Below, one piece after another: positions 9,781 through 18,778 of a stretch of DNA of 64,000 nucleotides (position 1 is its first letter; each line of letters begins with the position of its first letter). Source of the DNA: Collinsella aerofaciens (GTDB lineage Bacteria > Actinomycetota > Coriobacteriia > Coriobacteriales > Coriobacteriaceae). A program made the translations under genes and the position numbers. Under the pieces are notes generated by a model that was not told the origin of the DNA, did not search any database, and saw only the letters and a list, made by a program, of their open reading frames with translations. The stretch covers positions 11,250 to 75,249 of the forward strand of contig NZ_CAAKNY010000031.1 of NCBI RefSeq assembly GCF_901212495.1, in the 5' to 3' direction.

Positions 9781-9881
9781 TGCCTCCAAAGCAGCGGGTA
9801 TCCTTTTTAAGAAGTATGACAGCCGTGTAAACACGACTGTGCGGCGACGCCGCGGTACTTGTTGTATTAGGAGGCTTTAGT

Positions 9882-10682
9882 ATGGCAGCACGTGCGGACA
9901 GAGTTTCGCGTGTCGACCATGATGGAGTTACGTTGGTGGAGGGCGCGATAGCAGATGCACGCTTTGCCTTTACCGAGCGCACCGGTGGCGTTTCCGAAGA
10001 TGCGTACTCCTCACTCAACCTGGGATCGCATGTAGGCGATGACCCCTTTGCTGTTCAAGAAAATCGTCGTCGAGCGCTCGAAGCCATGGGCGCCACCGAG
10101 TGCGAGCACGATCTGCTCGTGCCCAATCAAGTACATGGTGACCATATCGTTACGGTGACCTCGAACGGCGCCGACGATCTTGAGGCTGTTCGCGAGCAGA
10201 TTGCCGAGGGCTGCGATGCCATCGTCTGCACGGCCCGTAAGGTGCCCGTGATGCTTTGCTTTGCCGATTGCGTTCCCGTGGTGCTGGTTGCTCCTAACGG
10301 TTTTGCCGTGGTGCATTCTGGCTGGAAGGGCACGATTGCGCGCATTTCCGCCAAGGCCTGCCAAGCACTCTGCGAGGTAGCTGGCTGCACACCAAAGGAC
10401 ATTTCTGCCTATATTGGGCCCCATATCCTAGGCGACGAGTACGAGGTGCCCCAAGAGCTTATGGATCGCTTTGCCGTCGAATTCGCGTGCATCGATGCTA
10501 CCGATTCCCGTATGCTCGATCTTTCCGCCGCCATTCGCGAGACGCTGGTGGATGCCGGTGTCGATGTGAACGGCATTGTGGACACCAAACTTTCCACCGT
10601 TCGTCAGAACGACCGCTTTTATTCCTACCGCAACGAGGGTGGCACCTGCGGGCGCCATGCAGCGATCGGCGTGATGCTATGA
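9882..10682 (+). CDS. YfiH/YlmD family (LACC1-like) multicopper-fold purine nucleoside enzyme
   Basis: A 266-residue DUF152 protein. Members of this family are described as polyphenol oxidase-like or as purine nucleoside phosphorylase/adenosine deaminase (LACC1/FAMIN). Metal-ligand segments NQVHGDH, CFADCVPVVL and HSGWKGTIARISAKA are present. AGGAGG at 9869-9874 precedes the ATG at 9882. ylmD commonly follows ftsZ in Gram-positive dcw clusters, so this is the expected neighbour; the unusual feature is that its stop overlaps the ATG of pstS (ATGA), coupling it to phosphate uptake genes. Confidence 0.87.
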   Translation: MAARADRVSRVDHDGVTLVEGAIADARFAFTERTGGVSEDAYSSLNLGSHVGDDPFAVQENRRRALEAMGATECEHDLLVPNQVHGDHIVTVTSNGADDLEAVREQIAEGCDAIVCTARKVPVMLCFADCVPVVLVAPNGFAVVHSGWKGTIARISAKACQALCEVAGCTPKDISAYIGPHILGDEYEVPQELMDRFAVEFACIDATDSRMLDLSAAIRETLVDAGVDVNGIVDTKLSTVRQNDRFYSYRNEGGTCGRHAAIGVML

Positions 10683-11515
10683 GAAAGATCGGATCGGTCC
10701 TGAGTGCAGCGGTGCTCACGCTCACGCTGTGCGCCTGCTCCTCGGGATCTTCTACGTCTTCTATTACCGTGGCCGGCTCGACTACCTGCCTTCCCATTGC
10801 CGAGATCGCGGCCGAGGGCTTTAAGGAAGAGACCGGCATCGACGTGCTCGTCTCCGGCCTTGGCTCCTCTGCGGGTATCGAGGCCGTCAGCAACGGCACG
10901 GCCGACATTGCCAGCTCGTCTCGTGGGCTCAATGCCGATGAGCAAGACCTGGGCTTGACCCCGATCGTAATCGCGCACGACGGGATTGCGGTCATCGTAA
11001 ACGACGACAACCCGGTCGACAACCTCTCGGCCGAGCAGCTCCGTGACATATACGCCGGCAAGATCACCAACTGGAAAGAAGTCGGTGGAGAGGATCTGAA
11101 GATTCAGGTTATCAATCGCGACGAGGCGTCCGGTACGCGCGAGGCCTTCCGTACCATCGTGATGGACGGCATGCCGTTCGATCGTCGCTCGGCTGTTCTT
11201 TCGGGTACGGGCCAGGTACGCGATGTCGTGTCCCGCTCGCGTGGCGCTATTGGCTACATTTCGCTCGGTTTTGTTGAGAGCCTCAACGCCCAGACCTCGG
11301 TCAAGGCCGTTTCGGTCAACCATGTCGAGGCATCCGAGAAGACGGTCGCAAGTGGCGGCTATCCCATCTCGCGCGACCTTTACTTTTTTGTGAAAGGTAC
11401 CCCTTCGCAGCGGGCGCAGGACTACATTGACTATGTGACGTCCCAAAAGATGGACAAGCAGATTCGCGAGGCGGGCTTTATTCCCGTCACCAACGACGGA
11501 AAGGGGAGTGAGTAG
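10679..11515 (+). CDS. pstS: PstS, phosphate ABC transporter substrate-binding lipoprotein
   Basis: A 278-residue lipoprotein. A short signal peptide ends in the lipobox LCAC with Cys20 as the predicted lipid attachment site. The mature part begins with ITVAGSTTCLPIAEIAAEGF, the phosphate-binding SGLGSSAGIEAV loop follows, and the NRDEASGTREAFR motif is typical of PBP-like phosphate binders. ATG 10679 overlaps the yfiH stop. It is the first gene of a complete pstS-C-A-B-phoU set and captures extracellular phosphate for PstCAB. Confidence 0.95.
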   Translation: MRKIGSVLSAAVLTLTLCACSSGSSTSSITVAGSTTCLPIAEIAAEGFKEETGIDVLVSGLGSSAGIEAVSNGTADIASSSRGLNADEQDLGLTPIVIAHDGIAVIVNDDNPVDNLSAEQLRDIYAGKITNWKEVGGEDLKIQVINRDEASGTREAFRTIVMDGMPFDRRSAVLSGTGQVRDVVSRSRGAIGYISLGFVESLNAQTSVKAVSVNHVEASEKTVASGGYPISRDLYFFVKGTPSQRAQDYIDYVTSQKMDKQIREAGFIPVTNDGKGSE

Positions 11516-11516
11516 C

Positions 11517-12443
11517 GTGGAAGCACAGGAAATCCCCCAGATTGAGCACGAGGCTCAGGCGCCCAAAAAGCGTGAGTTGGCGTTGGTATCGCATAGCACC
11601 TATCTCAAGGAGAAGGCGCTACAGTGGATCTTTTTTGCCTGCGCGTTCTTGGCGGTCGTCACCGTCATCCTGATTTTTGTCTTTACCACGTACTCGGCGC
11701 TGCCCGTCTTTACCGATATCGGTCTGGCGGACTTCTTTAGCTTTACGTGGGCGCCCTCTGAGGGTCACTACGGTATCATGTCGCTGTTGGCGGGCTCCGG
11801 TCTGGTGACGGTCGGTGCGCTCGCCATGGGCGTGCCCTTGGGTGTGGGCACGGCCGTGTATCTGGTCGAGATCGCCAGTAAGCGCGTGCGCAGGTTCATC
11901 AGCCCCGCCGTTGACCTACTGGCGGGCATCCCCTCCATCATCTACGGTTTCTTTGGCATGGTCATCATTCGTCCGTTTATCGCGCAGCTGACCGGCGGTC
12001 TTGGCTTTGGCGCACTGACGGCGTGGTTCGTGCTTGCCATCATGATCGTTCCCACCATCACCACGCTCACCATCGATGCCCTCAATTCCATTCCCATGGG
12101 TATTCGCGAGGCATCCTATGCCATGGGTGCCACCAAGTGGCAGACCATCTACAAGGTCGTGCTGCCTGCAGCCAAGTTGGGCATCGTCGATGCGATTGTC
12201 TTGGGCATGGGGCGTGCCATCGGCGAGACCATGGCCGTGCTCATGGTCGTTGGCAACGCTCCGGTCATCCCGGACAGCATCTCGAGTCCCATCTCGACGC
12301 TCACGAGTCAGATCGCGCTCGACATGAGCTATTCCTCGGGCCTTCACCGCTCGGCTCTGTTTGGCATGGGCGTGGTCCTGTTTATCATTTCCGCGGCATT
12401 GGTGGGTATCGTCCGTCTGATTTCCAAGAAGAAGAGGGGGTAG
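11517..12443 (+). CDS. pstC: PstC, phosphate ABC transporter permease
   Basis: A 308-residue membrane permease with about six hydrophobic helices. The ABC-permease EAA loop is visible as EASYAMGATKWQTIYKVVLPAA followed later by the family G (here split over two short stretches), and GRAIGETMAV is typical of PstC/PstA. GTG 11517 is preferred because AAGGGGAG at 11501-11508 is 8 bases upstream; GTG 11508 lies inside that site. It partners with PstA to form the channel of the phosphate importer. Confidence 0.93.
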   Translation: MEAQEIPQIEHEAQAPKKRELALVSHSTYLKEKALQWIFFACAFLAVVTVILIFVFTTYSALPVFTDIGLADFFSFTWAPSEGHYGIMSLLAGSGLVTVGALAMGVPLGVGTAVYLVEIASKRVRRFISPAVDLLAGIPSIIYGFFGMVIIRPFIAQLTGGLGFGALTAWFVLAIMIVPTITTLTIDALNSIPMGIREASYAMGATKWQTIYKVVLPAAKLGIVDAIVLGMGRAIGETMAVLMVVGNAPVIPDSISSPISTLTSQIALDMSYSSGLHRSALFGMGVVLFIISAALVGIVRLISKKKRG

Positions 12444-12446
12444 GCT

Positions 12447-13352
12447 ATGTCCGATTCCGTTGACACGATGGTCGATGCGACCTCATCGCGCGAGCGCATC
12501 AAGCGTGCCCTTTCCCATGGTAAGAAGGGCCGTATCAACAAGGATCTGTCCAACAAGATTATGCTCGGCGTGTTTCGCGCCGCGGCCTATATCACCACGC
12601 TGGTACTGGTCGCCATTATCGCCTACGTGGTCATCAACGGTCTGCCGCACATCTCGCTCGACTTTATCTTCGGCTGGCCGCAGGGCGTAAACGCCGAGGG
12701 CGGCATTTGGCCCACAATCGTCTCGACCATCTACGTGACGGCGCTCGCCATGCTCATCTGCACGCCGGTTGCCGTCTTGGCTGCGGTCTATCTGGCCGAG
12801 TACGCAAAGCAGGGCAAGGTTGTCGACATCATTCGCTACGCCGCCGATGCTTTGGCCTCGGTGCCCTCCATTGTTATGGGCCTCTTTGGCTATGCCTTGT
12901 TTGTCGAGGCCATGGGCCTGGGTCTTTCGATGGTTTCGGCCGCCCTGGCACTCGCGCTTCTGATGCTGCCCATTGTCATGCGCACCACCGAGGAGGCAAT
13001 CCGCGCCGTTCCACGCTATATCCGTTGGGGCGCATATGGCCTGGGCGCCACCAAGTGGCAGGTCGTCTCCAAGATCGTGCTTCCTTCGGCTTTTGGCCGC
13101 ATCGCCACCGGCATCGTGCTCGCCATCGGCCGCGCCATCGGCGAGACCGCCGTGGTGCTCTACACCATGGGTCAGGCCATCAATCTGCCTATCACGCCGC
13201 TCGATTCCGGTCGCCCCATGACCGTTCACCTTTATCTGCTTGCCAATGACGGCATCAACATGAACGCAGCCTACGGCACCGCGCTTTTGCTGATGGCGAT
13301 TATTCTGGCCTTCAACCTGTTTGCGCGTTATCTGTCGCGCAAACGCCGCTAG
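12447..13352 (+). CDS. pstA: PstA, phosphate ABC transporter permease
   Basis: A 301-residue second permease subunit starting 3 bases after pstC. It has a basic cytoplasmic N-terminus (about 45 residues), then six hydrophobic helices. The EAA-type loop YGLGATKWQVVSKIVLPSAF and GRAIGETAVVLYTMG are visible. The closing residues SRKRR are cytoplasmic. It heterodimerises with PstC and is energised by PstB. Confidence 0.94.
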   Translation: MSDSVDTMVDATSSRERIKRALSHGKKGRINKDLSNKIMLGVFRAAAYITTLVLVAIIAYVVINGLPHISLDFIFGWPQGVNAEGGIWPTIVSTIYVTALAMLICTPVAVLAAVYLAEYAKQGKVVDIIRYAADALASVPSIVMGLFGYALFVEAMGLGLSMVSAALALALLMLPIVMRTTEEAIRAVPRYIRWGAYGLGATKWQVVSKIVLPSAFGRIATGIVLAIGRAIGETAVVLYTMGQAINLPITPLDSGRPMTVHLYLLANDGINMNAAYGTALLLMAIILAFNLFARYLSRKRR

Positions 13353-13364
13353 TTAAGGAGTCCC

Positions 13365-14168
<804 letters not shown>

Positions 14169-14260
14169 TCGGTGCGACTAGTCCCAAGCCGATCGGACTT
14201 GGTCCGGTGCGTATTCACTGTGCGGGCGGCATGACCGCACCCAACTGATTGGAGTGAACC

Positions 14261-15118
14261 ATGCGCAAACTGTTTTCCCGTCAGCTCATCGAGGCCCGTC
14301 ACGAGATGCTGAGCATCTACGAGGCGGTAGACCTAGCGCTTCACGACGCCGTGAAGGCCTATGTGACCGACGATCGCAAGCTCGCCACCAAGACCAAGAA
14401 GCGCACGCTTTCGATTGACGCGCGCTGCGCCAACTTGGAGGCCGTGTGCTACAACCTGATCGCTACGCAGTCGCCGGTCGCCTCCGACTTCCGCTTGCTG
14501 CAGACAATCATCTATGTCGACTTTAACCTGCAGCGTATGACCGATAAGGTTCGCCAGATCTGCCGTGCCGCCAGTCATATGGTCAAGGCCGACATCTCGC
14601 TGCCTCAGGAGCTTGTGACCTTGGTTGAAGCCGAGGCCGAGGCCGTCTATCAGGTGCTGGGCTCTTCGCTTTCTGCCCTGGTTGCCAACGACATGTCCAT
14701 CATCTGCAACCGGGCCGTCGAGGACGAGCCGGTGCACGCCGCCTACGAGAAGTTCTTCCGTACCTTTAACCGCATGGATGCCGGCGAGTTTATGGATGAC
14801 AACAGCAATTACGACGACCTGCGCCGTGCCATCATGGTCTCGCGCTATCTCGATCGTATCGCATCGATTTCCATCGATGCCGCCTGCCGTCTGACCTTCC
14901 TGCTGACCGGCCAGCGCATGAACGCCGGCGATATCGCCCGTACGGATGAGGATGAGCTCGAGAGCATGCGCGTGCCTTCGGGTGAGGGTGTCATCATAAG
15001 GCCCGCCGTCGACGCGCGTTTTGTTGCCAAGGTGCCCGCTGACGAGGTGAGCGAAGGTCTTCGCTACCTGTTTGATCATCTTGAGGATGAGGATGATGCC
15101 GAGGACGACGAGGAGTAG
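14261..15118 (+). CDS. phoU: PhoU, phosphate-signalling regulator
   Basis: A 285-residue helical protein made of two PhoU repeats (for example CANLEAVCYNLIATQSPVAS and the later RAIMVSRYLDRIASISIDAA). PhoU links PstB activity to the PhoR-type kinase and represses the Pho response when phosphate is plentiful. It is longer than the usual 215-240 residues because of a C-terminal extension of about 60 residues ending in a very acidic tail (LEDEDDAEDDEE). A 92-base gap separates it from pstB; TTGGAG lies just before ATG 14261. Confidence 0.9.
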   Translation: MRKLFSRQLIEARHEMLSIYEAVDLALHDAVKAYVTDDRKLATKTKKRTLSIDARCANLEAVCYNLIATQSPVASDFRLLQTIIYVDFNLQRMTDKVRQICRAASHMVKADISLPQELVTLVEAEAEAVYQVLGSSLSALVANDMSIICNRAVEDEPVHAAYEKFFRTFNRMDAGEFMDDNSNYDDLRRAIMVSRYLDRIASISIDAACRLTFLLTGQRMNAGDIARTDEDELESMRVPSGEGVIIRPAVDARFVAKVPADEVSEGLRYLFDHLEDEDDAEDDEE

Positions 15119-15156
15119 GGTAGCCCCGTTCGTCGAAAGATTGTAAATACCTAAGT

Positions 15157-15191
15157 GAGCGCGGCCTTGCGGATGCGGGGCCGCGCTCTTG
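15157..15191 (+). terminator. Probable terminator after phoU
   Basis: Perfect 10-base arms GAGCGCGGCC (15157-15166) and GGCCGCGCTC (15179-15188) surround a 12-base loop. The T-tract is short (TT GCG TT), so termination may be partial, leaving some read-through into the ylmE-sepF genes. Confidence 0.6.
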
Positions 15192-15238
15192 CGTTAGCAT
15201 GGGACTACTTGTTGTGCTGTTAGCGGAGGCGATTGGCA

Positions 15239-15976
15239 ATGGATGACTATTTGGACTTGATACGCGCTCGCCGCGGGCAGATTCTGGAGCGTTTTTATGC
15301 AGCACTCGATCGCGCGGGCCGTCCCCACGATGCCGCGCGCTTGATTGCCGTCTCCAAGACTGTTGGCGTCGATGAGACCGTTGCCGCTATTCGGGCGGGG
15401 TATCGCCATTTTGCCGAGAACCGCCCGCAGGAGCTCGTTCGCAAGCTTGTGGGCCTTGCGGAGCATCCGGAGCTACCCAAGGTGCACTTCGATATGATCG
15501 GCAACCTGCAGACCAACAAGATTAATGCGGTTCTGGGCTCGGCCGAGCTGATTCATTCGGTCGGCTCGCTGCATTTGGCTCAGGCTATCTCGAGCCGTGC
15601 GGTTCGCAAGATGGAGGCGGGCGAGCTCTCCGGCCCCCAGCGTGTGCTGATCGAGGTCAATGTGAGCGGCGAGGAGTCCAAGGGCGGCTTTTCGCCCGAT
15701 GAGGTTCGTGACGCCGCAGGTGAGCTTGCGGAGCTTGAGGGAATTTGTGTGCAGGGGCTTATGACTATGGCGCCACGGGGGAACAAAGATGTGGCGCGCC
15801 GCATCTTTGCCGGACTTCGCGAGCTAAGGGATGAGCTTGAGGCCACGCACTCCGATCTGAGCCTGACCGAGCTTTCCTGCGGCATGAGCGAGGACTTTGA
15901 GTCTGCCCTTGAGGAGGGCTCTACGCTCGTTCGCCTGGGCAGGGTAGTATTTAGCCCGGAGTTTGCAGTAAAATAA
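15239..15976 (+). CDS. YggS/YlmE family PLP-binding homeostasis protein
   Basis: A 245-residue fold-type III PLP protein (PLPBP/PROSC family) that binds pyridoxal phosphate without a known catalytic turnover. The PLP-lysine segment LIAVSKTVGVDETVAA, the GENRPQE-like FAENRPQELVRKL, HFDMIGNLQTNKI and the phosphate-binding SCGMSEDFESALEEGST with VRLGRVVFS are typical. ATG 15239 follows GCGGAGG (15222-15228); TTG 15233 is too close to that site. This is ylmE, normally directly after ylmD; here pstSCAB-phoU separates the two. Confidence 0.9.
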   Translation: MDDYLDLIRARRGQILERFYAALDRAGRPHDAARLIAVSKTVGVDETVAAIRAGYRHFAENRPQELVRKLVGLAEHPELPKVHFDMIGNLQTNKINAVLGSAELIHSVGSLHLAQAISSRAVRKMEAGELSGPQRVLIEVNVSGEESKGGFSPDEVRDAAGELAELEGICVQGLMTMAPRGNKDVARRIFAGLRELRDELEATHSDLSLTELSCGMSEDFESALEEGSTLVRLGRVVFSPEFAVK

Positions 15977-16036
15977 GGCTCTGAAGTGCGCGCTGATTAT
16001 CGGAGTGCCTGCACTAAACCGCGAGAGGACACAAGC

Positions 16037-16762
16037 ATGGGCTTCCTTGACGAGATTAAAAATAAGATGCACCTGGGTGGCCAGCAGGGTTACGACCAGG
16101 GTTATGGTCAGGACGACGACTACGGCTACGATGATGGCTATGACGACGGCTACCAGAACAACGGTTACAGCGGTGCCTCGGGCGAGGGCTTCTACACCCA
16201 GGATGAGCCGAGCAACGGCCTGTTGGGTCAGACGCGCCGCGGCGAGGCCGAGTCGGTGGCCGTGTACACACGCTCCGGTCAGCTGGTCGGCGACGATTCT
16301 CGCCACGCTACGACCTACAACCCGCCATCGCGCTCGCAGGAGACGGTTGCGGGCGGTTATCGCCCCGGTGCCTACGACACGCCGTCGAGCTACGCCGAGA
16401 GTACACGTGCCCGCGCTGCTGCCCCCGCACCCGCTCCCTCACCGAGCGATGCCTCGGCGTATGCGAACAACATCATCAACGCTACGCCGCAGCTGCCGGC
16501 CTATGTCCTGCGTCCCGAGAGCTATGACGACGTGGAGACCGTCGTGCGCCGCGTGCGTACCAAGCAGCCTGTCGCGCTGATTTTTGTCGGCGTTCGTACC
16601 GAGGTCGCCAAGCGCGTCCTGGACTTCTCTTACGGCTTTGCCTGTGGCCTGGGTGCCACAGTCAAGGAGGTGGGCGATCGCGTGTTTATGGTGCTGCCCG
16701 CCGGTTGCGAGGTCAAGGATTCGGACCTTAAAAAGCTCCGTGCCGACGGCTACCTTAAGTAA
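16037..16762 (+). CDS. sepF: SepF, FtsZ membrane anchor
   Basis: A 241-residue SepF. An N-terminal amphipathic helix (MGFLDEIKNKMHLG) for membrane binding is followed by a Tyr/Gly/Asp-rich low-complexity stretch at residues 16-55 and an Ala/Pro linker. The conserved C-terminal SepF domain starts near YVLRPESYDDVETVV and contains PVALIFVG and FACGLGATVKEVGDRVFMVLP. Where FtsA is missing, SepF is the main FtsZ tether. ATG 16037 is chosen because the amphipathic helix starts there; GAGAGG lies upstream. Confidence 0.93.
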   Translation: MGFLDEIKNKMHLGGQQGYDQGYGQDDDYGYDDGYDDGYQNNGYSGASGEGFYTQDEPSNGLLGQTRRGEAESVAVYTRSGQLVGDDSRHATTYNPPSRSQETVAGGYRPGAYDTPSSYAESTRARAAAPAPAPSPSDASAYANNIINATPQLPAYVLRPESYDDVETVVRRVRTKQPVALIFVGVRTEVAKRVLDFSYGFACGLGATVKEVGDRVFMVLPAGCEVKDSDLKKLRADGYLK

Positions 16763-16783
16763 AAGCAAGACGAGGAGATTCTC

Positions 16784-17065
16784 ATCAACATCTACACCAT
16801 TGTCCAGCTGATCAATACGCTGTTCAACTTTTACTCCACGCTCATCGTGGTCTACTGCCTTATGACGTGGATCCCTATGAAACAGGGCGGATTGCTACAG
16901 GATATCGCCGCTGTTCTCGATAGTGTGTGCGGCCCGTGGCTCAATTTGTTCCGCCGGTTTATCCCGCCCATGGGCGGCGTCGATTTTTCACCGGTCGTTG
17001 CGATTATTGCGTTGCAGTTGGTGCAGAAGCTGGTTCTGCAACTTCTTATAGGTATACTCATATAA
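16784..17065 (+). CDS. YggT/YlmG family small membrane protein with apparent non-AUG start
   Basis: About 93 residues with two hydrophobic segments, the first in NTLFNFYSTLIVVYCLMTW and the second in FSPVVAIIALQLVQKLVLQL, separated by an FRRFIPPMGGVDFSP loop diagnostic of YggT. YlmG sits between sepF and divIVA in many Gram-positives. No ATG, GTG or TTG exists in frame between the sepF stop (16760) and GTG 16847, and starting at 16847 would delete most of helix 1. GAGGAG at 16772-16777 is ideally placed for ATC 16784; ATT 16778 is less likely. The start is therefore inferred. Confidence 0.8.
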   Translation: MNIYTIVQLINTLFNFYSTLIVVYCLMTWIPMKQGGLLQDIAAVLDSVCGPWLNLFRRFIPPMGGVDFSPVVAIIALQLVQKLVLQLLIGILI

Positions 17066-17127
17066 AACTGGCTTAGTAACTCACGTCGGGCGCACGGCGC
17101 CAAGGCGAAGATAAAGGAGAACTTGTT

Positions 17128-17805
17128 ATGGCTATTACCCCTGCTGACATTCAGGCTCAGACCTTCTCTGAGGCCAAGCGCGGCTACGATCCCGCCGAGG
17201 TCGACGTCTTCCTGGAGACGCTGTCCTCTGAGGTCGACGCCATGCTCGCCAAGATTGTCGATCTTAAGGGTCGTCTGACTGCTACCGAGCAGCAGCTTGC
17301 CGATACGCAGGCCCAGCTTGCCCAGGCTCAGGACGCCGCCGCGCAGGCCGTTCCCGCCGCTCCTGTGGCCGCTCCTGCGCCCGACTTCTCCGCTCAGGAG
17401 CGCCAGATTTCCGCGGCGCTGATCGCTGCCCAGCAGACCGCCGAGGGTATCGTTAACGACGCCAACGAGAACGCCGAGCGCATCCGCAACGAGGCCGACG
17501 CCAAGGCCCGCGAGGTCATCCGCCAGGCCCTGACCGAGAAGCAGGCCGAGCTCGAGGAGATCGACCGTCTGAAGGCTTCCCGTGAGGAGTTTAAGGCCGA
17601 GTACCTCAAGCTCATCCAGCACTTCATGGACGATGCTCAGAACTCCTTCCCGGCCGATCTCATGGCTTCCACACCGGTCGGTTCCGCCGCTTCTCCGGCT
17701 GTGACCGTTCCTGCTGCCGAGCCGCTGCCCGTCGCCGAGCCGGTTATCCCCGTTGCCGATCCCTTCGCGCCGATCGACAACTTCGCCGCCGACGACCTGG
17801 ACTAA
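17128..17805 (+). CDS. divIVA: DivIVA-domain cell pole/septum scaffold protein
   Basis: A 225-residue coiled-coil protein. The N-terminal lipid-binding domain ITPADIQAQTFSEAKRGYDPAEVDVFLE matches DivIVA in pattern (quoted parts: DIQAQTF, GYDPAEVDVFL). It is followed by a Gln/Ala-rich coiled coil, an Ala/Pro break near residue 75-90, a second coiled coil (residues about 95-180), and an acidic Pro-rich tail. It recognises negative membrane curvature and organises septal or polar growth. AAAGGAG lies before ATG 17128. It closes the dcw-associated block. Confidence 0.92.
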   Translation: MAITPADIQAQTFSEAKRGYDPAEVDVFLETLSSEVDAMLAKIVDLKGRLTATEQQLADTQAQLAQAQDAAAQAVPAAPVAAPAPDFSAQERQISAALIAAQQTAEGIVNDANENAERIRNEADAKAREVIRQALTEKQAELEEIDRLKASREEFKAEYLKLIQHFMDDAQNSFPADLMASTPVGSAASPAVTVPAAEPLPVAEPVIPVADPFAPIDNFAADDLD

Positions 17806-17833
17806 CGATCGGACTACAATCCAGCATCCTTGT

Positions 17834-17862
17834 GAGGAGCTCGCGCCTGCGGGCTCCTTTTT
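17834..17862 (+). terminator. Terminator after divIVA
   Basis: AGGAGC (17835-17840) pairs with GCTCCT (17853-17858), with a small inner GC helix, followed by TTTTT. The first REP-like repeat begins 2 bases later. Confidence 0.8.
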
Positions 17863-17863
17863 A

Positions 17864-17894
17864 GTAGTTTTTTGGGACATGCCTTAATTTCTAC
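17864..17894 (-). repeat. 31-bp REP-like palindrome, left copy flanking the transposase (inverted)
   Basis: This is the reverse-complement orientation of the 31-bp element found at 18748-18778 and 39788-39818, with a few mismatches. Its core is TTTTGGGACATGCCTTAA and it ends in GTAG/CTAC. The stop codon of the transposase (17884-17886, minus strand) lies inside it. Confidence 0.8.
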
Positions 17895-18639
17895 CTTTTT
17901 TGATGATTTTAAATACCGTGCTACGGGGGATGCCTGTTACGAGTTCGATTTGTTTGAGCGAAAGTCCGATGTCTGCAAGTTTGATCAGCGCTTCATTTCG
18001 CGGTGGTTTTTCCAAGCTTTTGACTTGCACGCATCGCAAAGGATATAAGGCGGCTTCGGCAACTTCACGATAATCCTGCTCAGAAATTGACCTTCCGGTT
18101 TTGATGTAATACGCATTGGGAAGTCCGGACGTACTAAATCGATAGAAGCTCTCGGTGCTGCCGAGCAGGGCGTTAATCGTTGATGTGTCGGTAATCTGCG
18201 GCTCAGTCATGTATTCGTGAAAACTGCTCCATCGGTATTCCAATAGGGAGGCACGTCCCCCTTTGACTGGGTTATCGTGGATATACCTCATGGCTTGCAA
18301 GAGCTGATTGTCGTCTTCGATAGGCTTGCTGTAGAAGCGACCCTTGAACACGGGACCCTCCAGCCCGGTTTTTCCTTTGAAAAACATTGCATATCCGGTG
18401 CCGAGTCTCTGGAATGCCTCGCTCACGTTGGCATCTGGGTCATCGAGTAACAGGTGCGTATGGTTGTCCATTAGACACCATGCCAAGAGGCGCAAGTGGT
18501 GGCGTTGAAACGACCTGTTGAGTAGATTGAGATAGTAAAGCCTATCTTCGGCGTCCTCGAAGATCTGCTGTCCGCCGGCGCCCTTTTGAACCACGTGATA
18601 GCATCCTTTTTCCGTTAGGGTTCGTGGGCCTCGTGACAT
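17884..18639 (-). CDS. REP-associated tyrosine transposase (RAYT, Y1_Tnp family)
   Basis: A 251-residue single-strand DNA transposase of the IS200/IS605-like HUH superfamily, RAYT subgroup. The HxH metal motif is His60-Thr-His62 in MDNHTHLLL, and the nucleophile is probably Tyr119 in AMRYIHDNPVKGG. A C-terminal helix-turn-helix (LSLKQIELVTGIPRSTVFKI) follows. ATG 18639 is preceded by TTGGAGGATCT. The gene is a single copy bounded by inverted copies of a 31-bp palindrome, the usual layout of a RAYT with its REP sequences. It appears intact, and it lies between divIVA and a nitroreductase gene. Confidence 0.9.
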   Translation of the reverse strand: MSRGPRTLTEKGCYHVVQKGAGGQQIFEDAEDRLYYLNLLNRSFQRHHLRLLAWCLMDNHTHLLLDDPDANVSEAFQRLGTGYAMFFKGKTGLEGPVFKGRFYSKPIEDDNQLLQAMRYIHDNPVKGGRASLLEYRWSSFHEYMTEPQITDTSTINALLGSTESFYRFSTSGLPNAYYIKTGRSISEQDYREVAEAALYPLRCVQVKSLEKPPRNEALIKLADIGLSLKQIELVTGIPRSTVFKIIKKGRN

Positions 18640-18747
18640 AGATCCTCCAAAGCATCGGTCTGTCGACTGGACTTTAAGGATAAGCATGGAAAGGCCGAGC
18701 TCTGCTGATGTGATTGCAGAACTCGGCGAACGGGTGAGCGGTCAAAG

Positions 18748-18778
18748 GTAGATTTTAAGGCATGTCCCAAAAATCTAC
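18748..18778 (+). repeat. 31-bp REP-like palindrome, right copy flanking the transposase
   Basis: The ends GTAGATTT and AAATCTAC are perfect inverted repeats, and the core reads AAGGCATGTCCCAA. It is inverted relative to the copy at 17864-17894 and nearly identical to the copy at 39788-39818. The nitroreductase stop codon (18775-18777, minus strand) falls in its last bases. Confidence 0.85.

Noticed and set aside
16037..17065. sepF and yggT read as one protein through the TAA at 16760
   Set aside because: Both families are separate proteins elsewhere, and a good Shine-Dalgarno lies between them; a non-AUG start is simpler than read-through.
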